From: Maridesulfovibrio salexigens DSM 2638
GTDB taxonomy: Bacteria > Desulfobacterota > Desulfovibrionia > Desulfovibrionales > Desulfovibrionaceae
DNA length: 64,000 nucleotides
Assembly: GCF_000023445.1 (NCBI RefSeq)
Contig: NC_012881.1
Span: forward strand, 3,628,001 to 3,692,000
Direction: 5' to 3'
Position numbers and translations under genes: made by a program. Positions 1 through 9,823 of the stretch are shown here, one piece after another. Every line of letters starts with the position of its first letter. The first letter of the stretch is position 1. The notes beneath the pieces were generated by a model that ran no database searches, was not told where the DNA came from, and was given only the letters and a program-made list of their open reading frames with translations.

Positions 1-1233
1 ACTCTCGAACACATTAAAATATTTGCCTTCCAATTCAACAGCGGCATGATAACCATGAATCCGCAAAGAGGCAGGATTAAGATATTCAATACGACCATCG
101 AGATCCATAATAATTACGCCAACCGGACTCTCTTCAACAGCTCGATGCTTCTGACGCAGTCCCTCTTCGGCGGTCTTCAACGCACTAATATCGGTAAGAA
201 TACCTATAAACCTAACTCGTTGCTGGAATTCCATCTTACCTATGGCCAAATGAAGTGGGAACAAACTGCCATCCTTACGCTGACCTTCCACTTCACGCCC
301 AACTCCTATAACTCGTCTTTCTCCGGTATCCAAATGACGCTTTATAAAAGAGTTATGCCGAGAAGCAATATTGGGGGGCATAAGAATCTTGACATTTTGC
401 CCAACAACCTCATCTTTCGAATAACCAAATAGCTGAGAAGCTACAGTATTGAACTGAACAACCTGTCCGTCATCTTCAATAACAATTATCCCACTAGGAG
501 AAGTTGCAATCATCGCCTCGTTAGCACGGATTTCATCTTCCAACTTACTGATGACTGGATTGACTAAACGTAGAAAACGCCAAGCTCCCCAGCCAATAAG
601 CACTCCGGCCAAAATCACAATACCAAGAGAGGTCTGCCAAATCGGACGCACCATCTCCCGCAGGTCTACCTTGGCAACAAAACCAAATCTATTTCCCCCA
701 ATATTGACGGGGGTGTAGGCCGCCACAACAAGAACCCCACGATAATCTTCCCCGGTTAATGTACCTGTCTTACCCGAAAGGGCTAATCGCATGGGTTCAG
801 CCAGTTGACTGTCAATAGCTACAGCAAATTCTTTGACATTAAGTCGGTAACGATCACTTCCCAATAATTCGCCAGTCATGTCACGCGCATGCCGCGCCAT
901 CAAAAAAACAATCTTTCCTCCCCGCTGCTCTCCCAAAACAAGCTCACTACTCCCCAAAAAATGGGCTCGACTTAAGGCATCAAAAATTTGGCTCAACGTC
1001 GCAGAAACGTTTCCCCCGGTATGCGCATCCTTGCTATGCTCCATGTCAAAACGGCCGACAGCTTCAATCAACTCTTTCTGACTGATTAATTTCTCCAAAA
1101 GTTGATTACTCTGGCCACGATACGTATTCCAACCATAACTAAACAATGTAATGGTCGACACAACAGTCACAATCCCAACCATAATCATAATCAGCAGTCG
1201 GCCCCTTGACTTCATCTCATTGATATTTCTCAT
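1..1233 (-). CDS. Membrane PAS sensor protein, C-terminus cut by window edge
   Basis: Open from an ATG at 1233 to the window edge (411 codons, no stop), so the C-terminal output domain is missing. A short basic N-terminus precedes a membrane segment at about residues 11-30. An extracytoplasmic domain of about 150 residues, probably Cache/CHASE-like, follows. A second membrane segment lies at about 187-206. A PAS domain follows, containing the phrases NEAMIATSPSGIIVIEDDG and QLFGYSKDEVVGQNV, and a second PAS begins with AVEESPVGVIIMDLDGRI. The protein is a transmembrane signal sensor; the missing output could be a kinase, GGDEF or EAL domain. It is transcribed away from the tRNA genes. Certain as a PAS sensor, unknown as to output and ligand. 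Confidence 0.85.
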   Translation of the reverse strand, partial: MRNINEMKSRGRLLIMIMVGIVTVVSTITLFSYGWNTYRGQSNQLLEKLISQKELIEAVGRFDMEHSKDAHTGGNVSATLSQIFDALSRAHFLGSSELVLGEQRGGKIVFLMARHARDMTGELLGSDRYRLNVKEFAVAIDSQLAEPMRLALSGKTGTLTGEDYRGVLVVAAYTPVNIGGNRFGFVAKVDLREMVRPIWQTSLGIVILAGVLIGWGAWRFLRLVNPVISKLEDEIRANEAMIATSPSGIIVIEDDGQVVQFNTVASQLFGYSKDEVVGQNVKILMPPNIASRHNSFIKRHLDTGERRVIGVGREVEGQRKDGSLFPLHLAIGKMEFQQRVRFIGILTDISALKTAEEGLRQKHRAVEESPVGVIIMDLDGRIEYLNPASLRIHGYHAAVELEGKYFNVFES

Positions 1234-1350
1234 AAAACACACACAGATATATCTGATTCGATCACAACAAACACCTCATCTATAACCATTATAGCCTATA
1301 TTAAAATTGAACGCATTCAAAAATTAATTCTTTGTTATGAGAATTATCTA

Positions 1351-1379
1351 TTGACAACTGCGGGAAGCTTTTTTAGCAC
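1351..1379 (+). promoter_or_regulatory. Possible sigma-70 promoter of the tRNA pair
   Basis: A consensus -35 TTGACA at 1351-1356 is followed after 17 bases by TAGCAC, a weak -10 (three of six matches). It lies about 16 bases before the first tRNA. The -35 is strong and the -10 is inferred from spacing. Confidence 0.45.
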
Positions 1380-1394
1380 TGGTTCCTCACTGGA

Positions 1395-1470
1395 GGGCGG
1401 ATAGCTCAGTTGGGAGAGCATCGGCCTTACAAGCCGAGGGTCACAGGTTCGAGCCCTGTTCCGCCTACCA
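1395..1470 (+). tRNA. tRNA-Val (TAC anticodon)
   Basis: The cloverleaf folds by eye. The acceptor GGGCGGA pairs with TCCGCCT (G-U at the first pair). The D-arm contains AGCTCAG. The anticodon stem TCGGC/GCCGA encloses loop CTTACAA, giving anticodon TAC. The T-arm is ACAGG-TTCGAGC-CCTGT, and CCA is encoded at 1468-1470. Valine identity follows from the anticodon. It is probably co-transcribed with the tRNA-Asp 42 bases downstream. Confidence 0.96.
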
Positions 1471-1512
1471 CCTCAGAATTTAAACGTTGCTTAACACGTT
1501 TAATATATATGC

Positions 1513-1589
<77 letters not shown>

Positions 1590-1602
1590 CTTTTCGCGGA
1601 GA

Positions 1603-1635
1603 AGCCATCAATCTTAAGATTGGTGGCTTTTTCTG
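1603..1635 (+). terminator. Terminator of the tRNA-Val/Asp unit
   Basis: Inverted repeat AGCCATCAATCTT / AAGATTGGTGGCT (one G-U pair) directly followed by a T run. Confidence 0.85.
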
Positions 1636-1773
1636 TTTTAATTCCCTTGATTCAATAATTGACTATTCATCATTGATATATATTTCTTGATTCATAGAGT
1701 TCTGTTCCGCAAAAGCAACAGGCCACGCTTATTAAAAGCTTCATTTAAACAGACTTTTTTAAAGAGCAGCAAA

Positions 1774-2079
1774 ATGTATAAAATAATTATAACCTTACTG
1801 GCAGTTTTAATTTTATCTGCAACTTCAATTCAAGCTCAGGCTGGCGAGAAAAAAAACGACAAAGACCTAACCGTCAAAGAAGAATGCGCCACTGAAAATT
1901 TAGATGCTAAAACCAGATTAGATACACTGGCAAAACCTTACGATGATGTTGAGATCTCAAATGGAATAAGTGCAGGATTTATTTCTGAACGCGAAGACAC
2001 CATGATAGAAAACAGGCATAGAACTCCGGCCAAAGAGAAAGGCCGTGAAGTTGGGGTCGGTATAAGTCTCAGCTTCTAG
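1774..2079 (+). CDS. Small secreted protein of unknown function
   Basis: 101 residues from the ATG at 1774, which follows AAAGAG and begins a clean signal peptide: MYK, then a hydrophobic core, then an Ala-X-Ala type site near QAQAG (about residues 20-23). The frame is open for 29 codons upstream, but that part lacks a ribosome site and would bury the signal peptide. The mature part is about 80 residues, hydrophilic and rich in Lys, Glu and Asp. It ends GVGISLSF, a C-terminus ending in Phe like many outer-membrane or periplasmic proteins. No family recognised. It stands alone between the tRNA terminator and the next gene. Confidence 0.6.
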   Translation: MYKIIITLLAVLILSATSIQAQAGEKKNDKDLTVKEECATENLDAKTRLDTLAKPYDDVEISNGISAGFISEREDTMIENRHRTPAKEKGREVGVGISLSF

Positions 2080-2228
2080 ATGCTGCATCCCTTGTTACCT
2101 CAATTCGCAACTTGATAAATAAGGTGATAATAGCTACTGATCCCTTGCGACTGTTAATCATAATGCCGGCAACATATCGGCACCTGCAACCCCCTCCTCA
2201 AGAGGGATAAACAAAGAGTTAAAACATA

Positions 2229-2564
2229 ATGGAAAATTTACCTAATTGCCCGCAGTGTAATTCTGAATATGTATATTCCGATGGAACCGCCCTTATCTGC
2301 CCTGAATGCAACCATGAATTTCAGGCTGAAGACGTTGCGGAAAAAGTTTATAAAGACGCAAACGGTAACGTCCTCGTAGACGGTGATACTGTCATCGTTA
2401 TTCAGGACCTGAAAGTTAAAGGCGCATCTTCTTCCATCAAAAAAGGAACCAAAGTCAAAAACATCCGTCTGGTTGAACCTGAAGACGGTGTACATGACAT
2501 TTCCTGTAAAATTCCCGGTTTCGGCGCAATGATGCTGAAGACATCCATTGTAAAAAAAGGATAG
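2229..2564 (+). CDS. yjdM: PhnA/YjdM-type zinc-ribbon protein
   Basis: 111 residues. The N-terminal zinc ribbon has Cys7-X2-Cys10 (CPQC) and Cys24-X2-Cys27 (CPEC). It is followed by the family's conserved core ([18 protein letters not shown], then [12 protein letters not shown]), a small beta-barrel. The family was once named PhnA for a supposed phosphonoacetate hydrolase role, but YjdM itself is not a phosphonate enzyme and its function is unsettled. Length matches the E. coli protein. It is a single-gene unit closed by a terminator. Confidence 0.88.
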   Translation: MENLPNCPQCNSEYVYSDGTALICPECNHEFQAEDVAEKVYKDANGNVLVDGDTVIVIQDLKVKGASSSIKKGTKVKNIRLVEPEDGVHDISCKIPGFGAMMLKTSIVKKG

Positions 2565-2611
2565 TAAACCGGAATATATTTACTGTTTTTTTTACAGTTT
2601 AATGTTCACGT

Positions 2612-2644
2612 AAAGGCTGCATCATTTGGTGCAGCCTTTTTTTG
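2612..2644 (+). terminator. Terminator after the YjdM-like gene
   Basis: Perfect stem AAGGCTGCA/TGCAGCCTT (2613-2621 with 2630-2638) followed by seven T. Confidence 0.9.
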
Positions 2645-2822
2645 TTCCCTCAACTGTACTGAATGAGCATTCAGGCCACAATTGTCGCTTTTTCTTTACA
2701 TTCCCACCAAAATTAATGTTATATATTAAGCTAAGCTTAGCCTCAGGTTGTCGCACTACAACCACTAAAAGCAATAAGCTTTTCAGGAATATAACTGTCA
2801 TCTTCATCGAGGGAGGAATTGC

Positions 2823-4967
2823 ATGAATTTCAAGGACTGGAGCCTAAAAAACAAAATTATCATACCCACTTTCTGCGTTGTGGCTATTATCCTTACCGCC
2901 AGCACATGGGTGATGACTGATCAGGCCAGAAGCTTAGCTGTGCAGCAGGCCAGTAAAGGCGCTGACACAGAGGCAAAAGGATACGGTAATGAAATTTCCG
3001 AAACACTGGGAAAAGCTCTTACCGTAACCCGAACTCTGGCCGCCATGTTTGAAGAAGGCGCGAACTATAAAGTCATCCCTGACCGTGAATTCCTCGACTC
3101 CGTACTCATACACACCCTGAAAAAGCACCCCGGCCTTTCCGGCGCATGGTGCACATTTCCCGCCAAAACCAGCTACGATAACCGGGAAGAAGAATACCGC
3201 GATAAATACAAAGGAGCATACCGTAACTGGTACTACCGTGACGGAGGCTCCATATCCGCTTCATATGTGGGAGAAGAAAACCTTGAAGGGCAAGCATGGT
3301 TTGAAAACCCCATGTCCGGTAATGTGGAAACCCTTTCTGAACCATATCCGTGGGAAGTGGCCGGAAAGACTTTCTGGCTTTGTTCCACCGGATACCCGGT
3401 AAAGAGAAATGGACGTAACATAGGTATTGTCGGTGTAGACTTTTACCTTAACGACCTTCTCGATACGGTGCTTAAAATCAAACCTTTTGAAACCGGCTAT
3501 GCATTCCTGGTCACAAATAAGGGAACCATAGTTGCTCACCCCGATTCGGAGCTGCAGGCTAAAAACATAACCGACATTCTCAAAGGTGAACAACAAAGCA
3601 AAATTCTGGATGCAATCAACAACGGTAGAGCCTATTCCTATGTCGCAGAATCAAACTCAGGCAAGATGGAATACATAACCTATGCTCCGATCAAAGTAGG
3701 TAAGACTTCTTTCCCATGGTCCATCGCACTGGTTATCCCCATGGACAAGGTTGAGGCACAGGCAAATGCCATTGCCAAGAACAGTATCATGGTCAGTGTT
3801 CTGGCCATTCTTATTCTGCTGGCTATTCTCTTTGTACTGGCCGGAGTTATCAGTAAGCCGATCCTCAAGACCGCAGGGTACACTAACAAAGTATCTGAAG
3901 GCGATCTCGATGCCGCGCTGGAAATCAACCAGAAAGACGAAATCGGACGTATGGCTGATTCACTGCGGACCATGGTCGGAGAACTCAAGAAGACCATCCT
4001 TAAAGCAGAAGATGAAACCCGCAAAGCGGAAGAAGAATCTGCAAAAGCTCGCGAAGCAACAGCTGAAGCGGAAAAAGCCCGGGCCAAAGCGGATATGGCC
4101 CGCACCGAAGGGCTCCATCACGCAGCTGACAGAGTTGAACAGGTCCTTGAGCGGGTAGTTTCCGCTTCCGAACAGATGTCCGTACAGTCTAATGAAATGC
4201 TGCAAGGTTCTGAAATCCAAAGTGACCGCATTTCATCCACTGCAACAGCTATGGAAGAAATGAATGCGACAGTGCTGGAGATCGCCCGTAACGCCAGTGA
4301 TGCGGCTGAAGCAAGTAATGATGCGCAGATAAAGGCAAAAGACGGTGCTTCAGTTGTTGAGAAATCCAAGAGAGCACTGACCCAGACTGTAACCGAGGTT
4401 AACAACCTCAAAGACAACATGGAAGAACTTGGCAAACAGGCCAAGGGAACCGAGACCATTGTCGGTGTAATTACCGATATTGCCGACCAGACCAACCTGC
4501 TGGCTCTCAACGCTGCAATTGAAGCGGCCCGTGCCGGCGAGGCCGGACGAGGTTTCGCGGTCGTTGCAGATGAAGTCCGTAAACTGGCTGAAAAAACAAT
4601 GACCGCCACTGGAGAAGTTTCCACTTCCATTAACGCTATTCAACGTGTAGCCGGGGAAAACATCCGCTCTATGGAAACAGTCTACACCCGCATTGAGGAA
4701 GCAAATGAATTCTCGGAAAGCTCCGGCGGAGTCTTAAAGGAAATCGTAACCGGAGCAGAAGAAAGTGCGGTCCAGATTCAAAGCATCGCAACAGCTGCTG
4801 AAGAGCAGTCCGCAACATCTGAAGAAATTAACAGCTCCATAGAAGAAATCAGCCGTATCACTGCTGAAACAGCGAATGGAGCCCGTGAATTCGCTTTGGC
4901 TCTTGAGTCGCTGGCCGAACAGGTATCTGAAATGCAAAAAATCGTGGAAGACCTGAAAGACGAATAG
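2823..4967 (+). CDS. Methyl-accepting chemotaxis protein, dCache sensor (copy 1)
   Basis: 714 residues; ATG with GAGGGAGGA upstream. A membrane segment at about 12-31 leads to a periplasmic dCache_1 domain (about 45-315). A second membrane segment lies at 321-343, then HAMP (344-396), a charged Ala/Glu/Lys coiled coil, and the MCP signalling hairpin with its tip near 555-590 ([18 protein letters not shown]). No CheR-docking pentapeptide is seen at the C-terminus. In the sensor, Tyr129, Arg134, Trp136, Tyr137 and Asp206 match the spacing of the amino-acid-binding dCache motif. However, the PYxD position reads PYPW (Tyr175, Trp177). The protein should report a periplasmic ligand to CheA/CheW; the exact ligand is unknown. 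It is a tandem paralogue of the next gene. Confidence 0.95.
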   Translation: MNFKDWSLKNKIIIPTFCVVAIILTASTWVMTDQARSLAVQQASKGADTEAKGYGNEISETLGKALTVTRTLAAMFEEGANYKVIPDREFLDSVLIHTLKKHPGLSGAWCTFPAKTSYDNREEEYRDKYKGAYRNWYYRDGGSISASYVGEENLEGQAWFENPMSGNVETLSEPYPWEVAGKTFWLCSTGYPVKRNGRNIGIVGVDFYLNDLLDTVLKIKPFETGYAFLVTNKGTIVAHPDSELQAKNITDILKGEQQSKILDAINNGRAYSYVAESNSGKMEYITYAPIKVGKTSFPWSIALVIPMDKVEAQANAIAKNSIMVSVLAILILLAILFVLAGVISKPILKTAGYTNKVSEGDLDAALEINQKDEIGRMADSLRTMVGELKKTILKAEDETRKAEEESAKAREATAEAEKARAKADMARTEGLHHAADRVEQVLERVVSASEQMSVQSNEMLQGSEIQSDRISSTATAMEEMNATVLEIARNASDAAEASNDAQIKAKDGASVVEKSKRALTQTVTEVNNLKDNMEELGKQAKGTETIVGVITDIADQTNLLALNAAIEAARAGEAGRGFAVVADEVRKLAEKTMTATGEVSTSINAIQRVAGENIRSMETVYTRIEEANEFSESSGGVLKEIVTGAEESAVQIQSIATAAEEQSATSEEINSSIEEISRITAETANGAREFALALESLAEQVSEMQKIVEDLKDE

Positions 4968-4990
4968 AAAAAGACTGCCATAATAAGAAC

Positions 4991-5025
4991 AAAAGGCCGT
5001 ATCAACTGATACGGCCTTTCTTTTT
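4991..5025 (+). terminator. Terminator after chemoreceptor copy 1
   Basis: AAAGGCCGTATCA / TGATACGGCCTTT hairpin followed by TCTTTTT. The two receptors are therefore probably separate transcripts. Confidence 0.88.
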
Positions 5026-5209
5026 GATTCGACTCTGATTTTGATAATTAAATCTTTTTTACAATTCTTTCGTTTCCCCCTTTACATTTTCTTAAAGATT
5101 GCCGAAACAACCCCTGTATAACTGAATAAGACACTGTAATTACTGAATAAAAACACGACAAGATTGTCCTAAACACGCCGACAATGTCGCAAAGAAAGGG
5201 GGATTTTTA

Positions 5210-7351
5210 ATGAGTTTCAAAAACTGGAGTCTGAAGACTAAAATTATTTTGCCAACGTTCTGCATTGTGGCACTCATTCTTGCCACAAGCACATTGGTCA
5301 TGACCAATCAGGCCAAGAAAATGGCTGTGAAACAGGCAAGCGAAGCTGCTGATCATATTGCCAAGGGATTCGGTAATGAAATTTCCGAAACAATGGGTAA
5401 AGCCCTGACCGTAACAAGAGCACTGGGCATCATGTTTGAAGAAGGTGCCAACTACAGTGTGATCCCGGACCGCGAGTATCTCGACTCAGTACTGGTTGGC
5501 GTTCTTGAACGGCATCCCGGTCTTGCCGGATCATGGTGTGCCTTCCCCCCTGATGTTTATGACGGACGGGAAGACGACTACATGGGCAAATACAAAGGAG
5601 CCTACCGTAACTGGTACCATCGCGATAACGGACAGATTGCGGAACTATTTGTTGGCAATAAAGACGTTTCCAACGTGGGTTGGTTTCAAAATCCCATGTC
5701 CGGCAATGTGGAAACAATTACTGAACCTTACCCTTGGACAGTTAAAGGTAAAACATACTGGGTCTCTTCCACCGGGATTCCGGTTAAAAAGAATGGGCAA
5801 AACATCGGGGTCGTTGGTGTAGATTTTTATTTAAATGACCTTCAGGATACCATTCTTAAAATCAAACCTCTTGAGACCGGATATGCATATCTTGTAACCA
5901 ACAAAGGTAACATTGTAGCCCACCCGGATTCCGAATTGCAGGCAAAAAACCTTGGCGATGTGATCGACTACGAGCACAAAAGGGAAACCCTTAATGCCAT
6001 CGAAAGAGGTAGAGCTTACTCTTACGTAACCGAATCCGAAAACGGGGAAAGACAATACATCACCTATGCTCCTATCAAAGTAGGTAAGACTTCTTTCCCA
6101 TGGTCCATTGCACTTGTTATCCCCATGGACAAAGTTGAAGCACAGGCCAATGCCATAGCCCAGAACAGCCTGATCATCAGCGGTATAGCTATCGCCATCC
6201 TGCTGGCAGTCCTTTTCATGCTTGCCAGTGTGATCAGTAAACCGATCATCAGAACCGCTGCATACACTGCCAAAGTTGCTGACGGTGATCTCGATGCCGA
6301 GCTCAACATTGATCAGAAAGATGAAATCGGACACATGGCAGATTCCCTGCGGGCAATGGTAGTTGAGCTCAAGAACACCATTCTCAAGGCGGAAGACGAA
6401 ACGCGCAAAGCCGAGGATGAATCCGCCAAGGCACGTGAAGCAACTGCCGAAGCTGAAAAGGCACGCGCCAAAGCGGACATTGCCCGCACCGATGGCCTGC
6501 GCCATGCAGCAGAACGGGTTGAACTCATCCTTGAACGGGTAGTTTCCGCTTCCGAACAGATGTCTGTACAATCCAATCAATTGCTTAACGGAGCAGAAAT
6601 CCAGAGCGACCGCATCACCTCCACCGCCACAGCAATGGAAGAGATGAATGCCACAGTACTGGAAATCGCCCGCAACGCAGCAGACGCAGCCGGGGAAAGC
6701 ACCGAGTCACAGGAAAAAGCCCGAAATGGAGCTGAAGTCGTGGATAAATCCAAGACTGCTCTGGGGCAGACTGTTTCCGAGGTTAACAACCTCAAGGTAA
6801 ACATGGAAGAGCTGGATAAGCAGGCCAAAGGAACCGAAGCAATTATCGGAGTGATCACCGACATTGCCGACCAGACCAACCTGCTGGCCCTTAACGCCGC
6901 CATTGAAGCGGCCCGTGCAGGTGAAGCCGGACGCGGATTTGCAGTAGTAGCCGATGAAGTCCGCAAGCTGGCAGAAAAAACCATGACTGCCACCGGAGAG
7001 GTTTCTGATTCCATCAATGCCATCCAGCGCGTTGCCGGTGAGAATATCCGTTCAATGGGAACTGTTTATCAGCATATTGAAGAAGCCAATGATTTCTCGG
7101 AAAAATCCGGCTCTGTTTTGCAAGAAATTGTATGCGGAGCAGAAGAAAGCGCGGTCCAGATTCAAAGCATTGCCACCGCAGCTGAAGAACAATCAGCCAC
7201 CTCCGAAGAAATTAACGGATCGATTGAAGAGATCAGCAGAATCACTGCCGAAACAACAGACAGTGCGCGGGAATTCAGCACAGCACTTGAATCCCTTGCC
7301 GTACAGGTCTCTGAAATGCAGAAAATTGTGGAAGACTTGAAAGCTGAGTAA
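5210..7351 (+). CDS. Methyl-accepting chemotaxis protein, dCache sensor (copy 2)
   Basis: 713 residues; AAAGGGGGA lies before the ATG. Domain order is the same as copy 1: membrane segment, dCache_1, membrane segment at about 320-342, HAMP, coiled coil and MCP hairpin. The cytoplasmic half is almost identical to copy 1 while the sensor differs more, which is the usual pattern after duplication with ligand divergence. Sensor residues Tyr128, Arg133, Trp135, Tyr136, Tyr174 and Asp205 are kept and Trp176 again replaces the expected Asp. The insert after the WY motif differs from copy 1. Two short palindromes lie just upstream (5157-5168 and 5179-5189). Confidence 0.95.
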   Translation: MSFKNWSLKTKIILPTFCIVALILATSTLVMTNQAKKMAVKQASEAADHIAKGFGNEISETMGKALTVTRALGIMFEEGANYSVIPDREYLDSVLVGVLERHPGLAGSWCAFPPDVYDGREDDYMGKYKGAYRNWYHRDNGQIAELFVGNKDVSNVGWFQNPMSGNVETITEPYPWTVKGKTYWVSSTGIPVKKNGQNIGVVGVDFYLNDLQDTILKIKPLETGYAYLVTNKGNIVAHPDSELQAKNLGDVIDYEHKRETLNAIERGRAYSYVTESENGERQYITYAPIKVGKTSFPWSIALVIPMDKVEAQANAIAQNSLIISGIAIAILLAVLFMLASVISKPIIRTAAYTAKVADGDLDAELNIDQKDEIGHMADSLRAMVVELKNTILKAEDETRKAEDESAKAREATAEAEKARAKADIARTDGLRHAAERVELILERVVSASEQMSVQSNQLLNGAEIQSDRITSTATAMEEMNATVLEIARNAADAAGESTESQEKARNGAEVVDKSKTALGQTVSEVNNLKVNMEELDKQAKGTEAIIGVITDIADQTNLLALNAAIEAARAGEAGRGFAVVADEVRKLAEKTMTATGEVSDSINAIQRVAGENIRSMGTVYQHIEEANDFSEKSGSVLQEIVCGAEESAVQIQSIATAAEEQSATSEEINGSIEEISRITAETTDSAREFSTALESLAVQVSEMQKIVEDLKAE

Positions 7352-7373
7352 GAAACAGACAAATCAAAAGAAA

Positions 7374-7405
7374 CGGCCCGGAATGCAATATTCCGGGCCG
7401 TTTTT
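7374..7405. terminator. Bidirectional terminator between chemoreceptor 2 and the reductase
   Basis: CGGCCCGGAA / TTCCGGGCCG stem with TTTTT on the plus side and a short A run on the other. It sits between converging genes. Confidence 0.88.
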
Positions 7406-7407
7406 CG

Positions 7408-8253
7408 TTAATACTCTTCATAGTACGCCGGATGTTGATCCTTGCGCCTGCCATCGGGTCTATCAAATGCACTGATGGTTGCCATATCGTCAGCTGACAA
7501 TTCAAAATCAAAGATATTAATATTTTCGAGCTGCCGTGCCGGAGATGTGGCCTTTGGAATGGGGACAGCCCCCAATTGCACGTGCCAGCGCAGGATCACC
7601 TGTGCCGCGCTTTTTTCATACTTATCACCGATAGCCTTAATTACAGCTTCCTGCATTGCAGAACTGTCGCGTCCAAGCGGACTCCACGACTGGGTGATAA
7701 TCCCATGCTGCTCATGCCAGTCGCGCTGTTCCTGCTGGATAAAATAAGGATACAGCTCAACTTGGTTCACAGCCGGAACCACCCCGGTTTCATCCATAAG
7801 CCGCTGCATATGTTCAGGCAGAAAATTGCTGCAACCGATTGAACGGACAAGCCCACGTTTACGTGCTTCAATAAGCGCCTGCCATGCTTCCACGTACAAA
7901 TCCTGACTGGGATTGGGCCAATGGATAAGATAGAAATCGTAATAGTCCAAACCTGCACGATACAAAGACTCTTCTACAGAATATAGAGCTTCATTGTAGC
8001 GATGACGCAAACCGGGAACCTTGGAGGTCACCAACAAATCTTCACGGGCAACCCCGCTGCGGCGGATGGCTTCGCCAACTGCACCTTCATTTTCATACTT
8101 AAAAGCGGAATCAAGCAGGCGGTATCCGCTGCGGATGGCATTGACCATAGTCTCGACCCCGGCGGAGCCATTGAGTTTGTAAGTACCGAATCCCAGTGCA
8201 GGAATTGAATTACCATCATTCATCTTCAGTTCAGGTACGAAAAAATCACTCAT
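7408..8253 (-). CDS. Aldo/keto reductase
   Basis: 281 residues, the usual length for short bacterial AKR proteins. The catalytic tetrad is complete: Asp48, Tyr53, Lys78 and His111 (motifs LLDSAFKYENE, VTSKV, LIHWPNP). The barrel signature GCSNF and the NADP-binding IPKATSP segment near the C-terminus are present. It should be an NADPH-dependent carbonyl reductase of the AKR5/2,5-diketogluconate-reductase-like group; the substrate is not readable. GGAGAAG precedes the ATG. It follows the alkyltransferase-like gene by 15 bases, so the two are probably one operon. Confidence 0.93.
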   Translation of the reverse strand: MSDFFVPELKMNDGNSIPALGFGTYKLNGSAGVETMVNAIRSGYRLLDSAFKYENEGAVGEAIRRSGVAREDLLVTSKVPGLRHRYNEALYSVEESLYRAGLDYYDFYLIHWPNPSQDLYVEAWQALIEARKRGLVRSIGCSNFLPEHMQRLMDETGVVPAVNQVELYPYFIQQEQRDWHEQHGIITQSWSPLGRDSSAMQEAVIKAIGDKYEKSAAQVILRWHVQLGAVPIPKATSPARQLENINIFDFELSADDMATISAFDRPDGRRKDQHPAYYEEY

Positions 8254-8268
8254 ATACTTCTCCAGCTT

Positions 8269-8607
8269 CTATCTTTCATCACCGAGAATTAATTGCTCGG
8301 GCACCCAGAGATAAACTTCAAAATCAATCTGCCCATCAAAATCGAATTCAACACCTTCGCGTTCCAATAATTCACGCTGCCTTTCATAACCTTGCCCTTT
8401 TTTCAGGGAGATGCGCCCTTCACGGTTTACCACCCGCTGCCAAGGAAGATTTTCCTTTTTCCCGCTGCTATGCAGAATGCGCACAATCTGCCTTGCTGCA
8501 CGGGGATTACCTGCCAAAGCCGCAATCTTACCGTAAGAACAAACCTTTCCTTCCGGAATGGCCTTGATAACTTCGATCGCCTTTTCAGTAAAAACAGTCC
8601 TGCCCAT
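8269..8607 (-). CDS. Alkyltransferase-like (ATL) DNA-damage recognition protein
   Basis: 112 residues from the ATG at 8607, which has GAAGG about nine bases upstream; an earlier in-frame ATG at 8646 lacks a good site. The fold is the C-terminal DNA-binding domain of O6-alkylguanine-DNA alkyltransferase: the turn with GNPRAARQIV and the active-site region LPWQRVVN. The alkyl-accepting Cys of PCHRV is replaced by Trp56, the hallmark of ATL proteins. These bind O6-alkylguanine lesions without repairing them and recruit nucleotide excision repair. A C-terminal extension (DFEVYLWVPEQL) goes beyond the minimal domain. It is the first gene of a likely pair with the aldo/keto reductase. Confidence 0.88.
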   Translation of the reverse strand: MGRTVFTEKAIEVIKAIPEGKVCSYGKIAALAGNPRAARQIVRILHSSGKKENLPWQRVVNREGRISLKKGQGYERQRELLEREGVEFDFDGQIDFEVYLWVPEQLILGDER

Positions 8608-8711
8608 TCTAGCTACCTTCAGACTCCAATTAGATACAAAATGCATTTTCCACGCAAGATATACATGTTATATTTTTTCAGCTGAAACCGTTTAACAAAC
8701 GTGAGTTTGCA

Positions 8712-9725
8712 ATGATTGAAATTTTCAGAAGAGCGTCCGCACTTTTCCTGCTTTGTCTGGGCGGATACCTCATGCTCTGGCCGGGAGGCAAACTGCTGAT
8801 TGTCAGTCCCTACGAAGGGACCGTCATTAAAGGACCAAAAATAACCGTCACTGATCCGGACTGGTTTGAACTGGCAAAATCCATGACTAACCCTGAAGAC
8901 ACGCCGCAACTGGAAGAAAGATCGTACGGTTCCAAGCACAAACAATATATATTCAAACCTGACGAACCGCCCTTCAATGAAATATCCCATTACCCCGAAC
9001 AAGCCGTTTTTGTCTCCATAGGCAACGGTCAAAAATGGCTGCGCATCTACGCCAGTCATGCCGGAGATATCTACAGTCTGCCGGAGCAATTCAAGCATCC
9101 TTATTTCTATCATGGACCGGGGTTAATAATGATTGGCTTAGCCATCTACTTCTTTATTCCACAGCGCCAATATGAAACTGACGAAATTCACTATCCACGC
9201 GGAGCCACGGTAATAGGCCCTGATATTATGGGATTGATCCTTACTCCCATGTTCTTCCTGCTGCCCTTCCCCATTGTATGGGAAATGGATGCCGGAGGAA
9301 GCGTCTTAAGCATATCCAAGGGCTGGATCTGGTTGACCGGAGCCATGTGGCTGATGGCCGCCATCTGGTCGGTACTCCTGCTCACCGCCCTGAAATACAG
9401 TGATCTCTGCTACAGAATTACCGATCAGGGACTCCATGTTATCAAAATGGGAAAAGATGAACTCATCAAATGGGATGAAATTGAATACTTCAGAAATTAT
9501 AGAACCCGGCTCAGCGGCAAACTATCCAGCCTGCTGTTAATCTTCGGAACTACCATGCAAGCGGTTGCTACCGGCCTCATGCTCCGCCATCAGGAAGAAT
9601 GGGGAATCCGAATACACCCCCGTAATGGAAAGGAAATCAAGATCATGGGTAATGCCTTAGATCGGTTCGATGACATTGTCCAAGGCTTGAAAGATCATGG
9701 TGTTAAAAGAAAAAACAACAAGTAA
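8712..9725 (+). CDS. Membrane protein of unknown function
   Basis: 337 residues. Apparent membrane segments lie at about 8-25 (ASALFLLCLGGYLMLW), 136-153, 173-192 and 204-226. A roughly 110-residue extracytoplasmic region lies between the first two. The C-terminal cytoplasmic part (about 230-330: YRITDQGLHVIKMGKDELIKWDEIEYF) resembles a bacterial PH-like domain, where a short beta strand, a Gly turn and a W-x-E-I phrase recur. No named family was recognised. It starts about 100 bases from the divergent repair/reductase pair. Function unknown. Confidence 0.7.
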   Translation: MIEIFRRASALFLLCLGGYLMLWPGGKLLIVSPYEGTVIKGPKITVTDPDWFELAKSMTNPEDTPQLEERSYGSKHKQYIFKPDEPPFNEISHYPEQAVFVSIGNGQKWLRIYASHAGDIYSLPEQFKHPYFYHGPGLIMIGLAIYFFIPQRQYETDEIHYPRGATVIGPDIMGLILTPMFFLLPFPIVWEMDAGGSVLSISKGWIWLTGAMWLMAAIWSVLLLTALKYSDLCYRITDQGLHVIKMGKDELIKWDEIEYFRNYRTRLSGKLSSLLLIFGTTMQAVATGLMLRHQEEWGIRIHPRNGKEIKIMGNALDRFDDIVQGLKDHGVKRKNNK

Positions 9726-9823
9726 CCAAAGAGAGCAATATTTTACAAGACCGCCGGCCGCATGCTGTCTAGCTTGTTTTCCATTAACGTTTATGCAACT
9801 CTTCCGGTCAAGCGGTGCGATCT

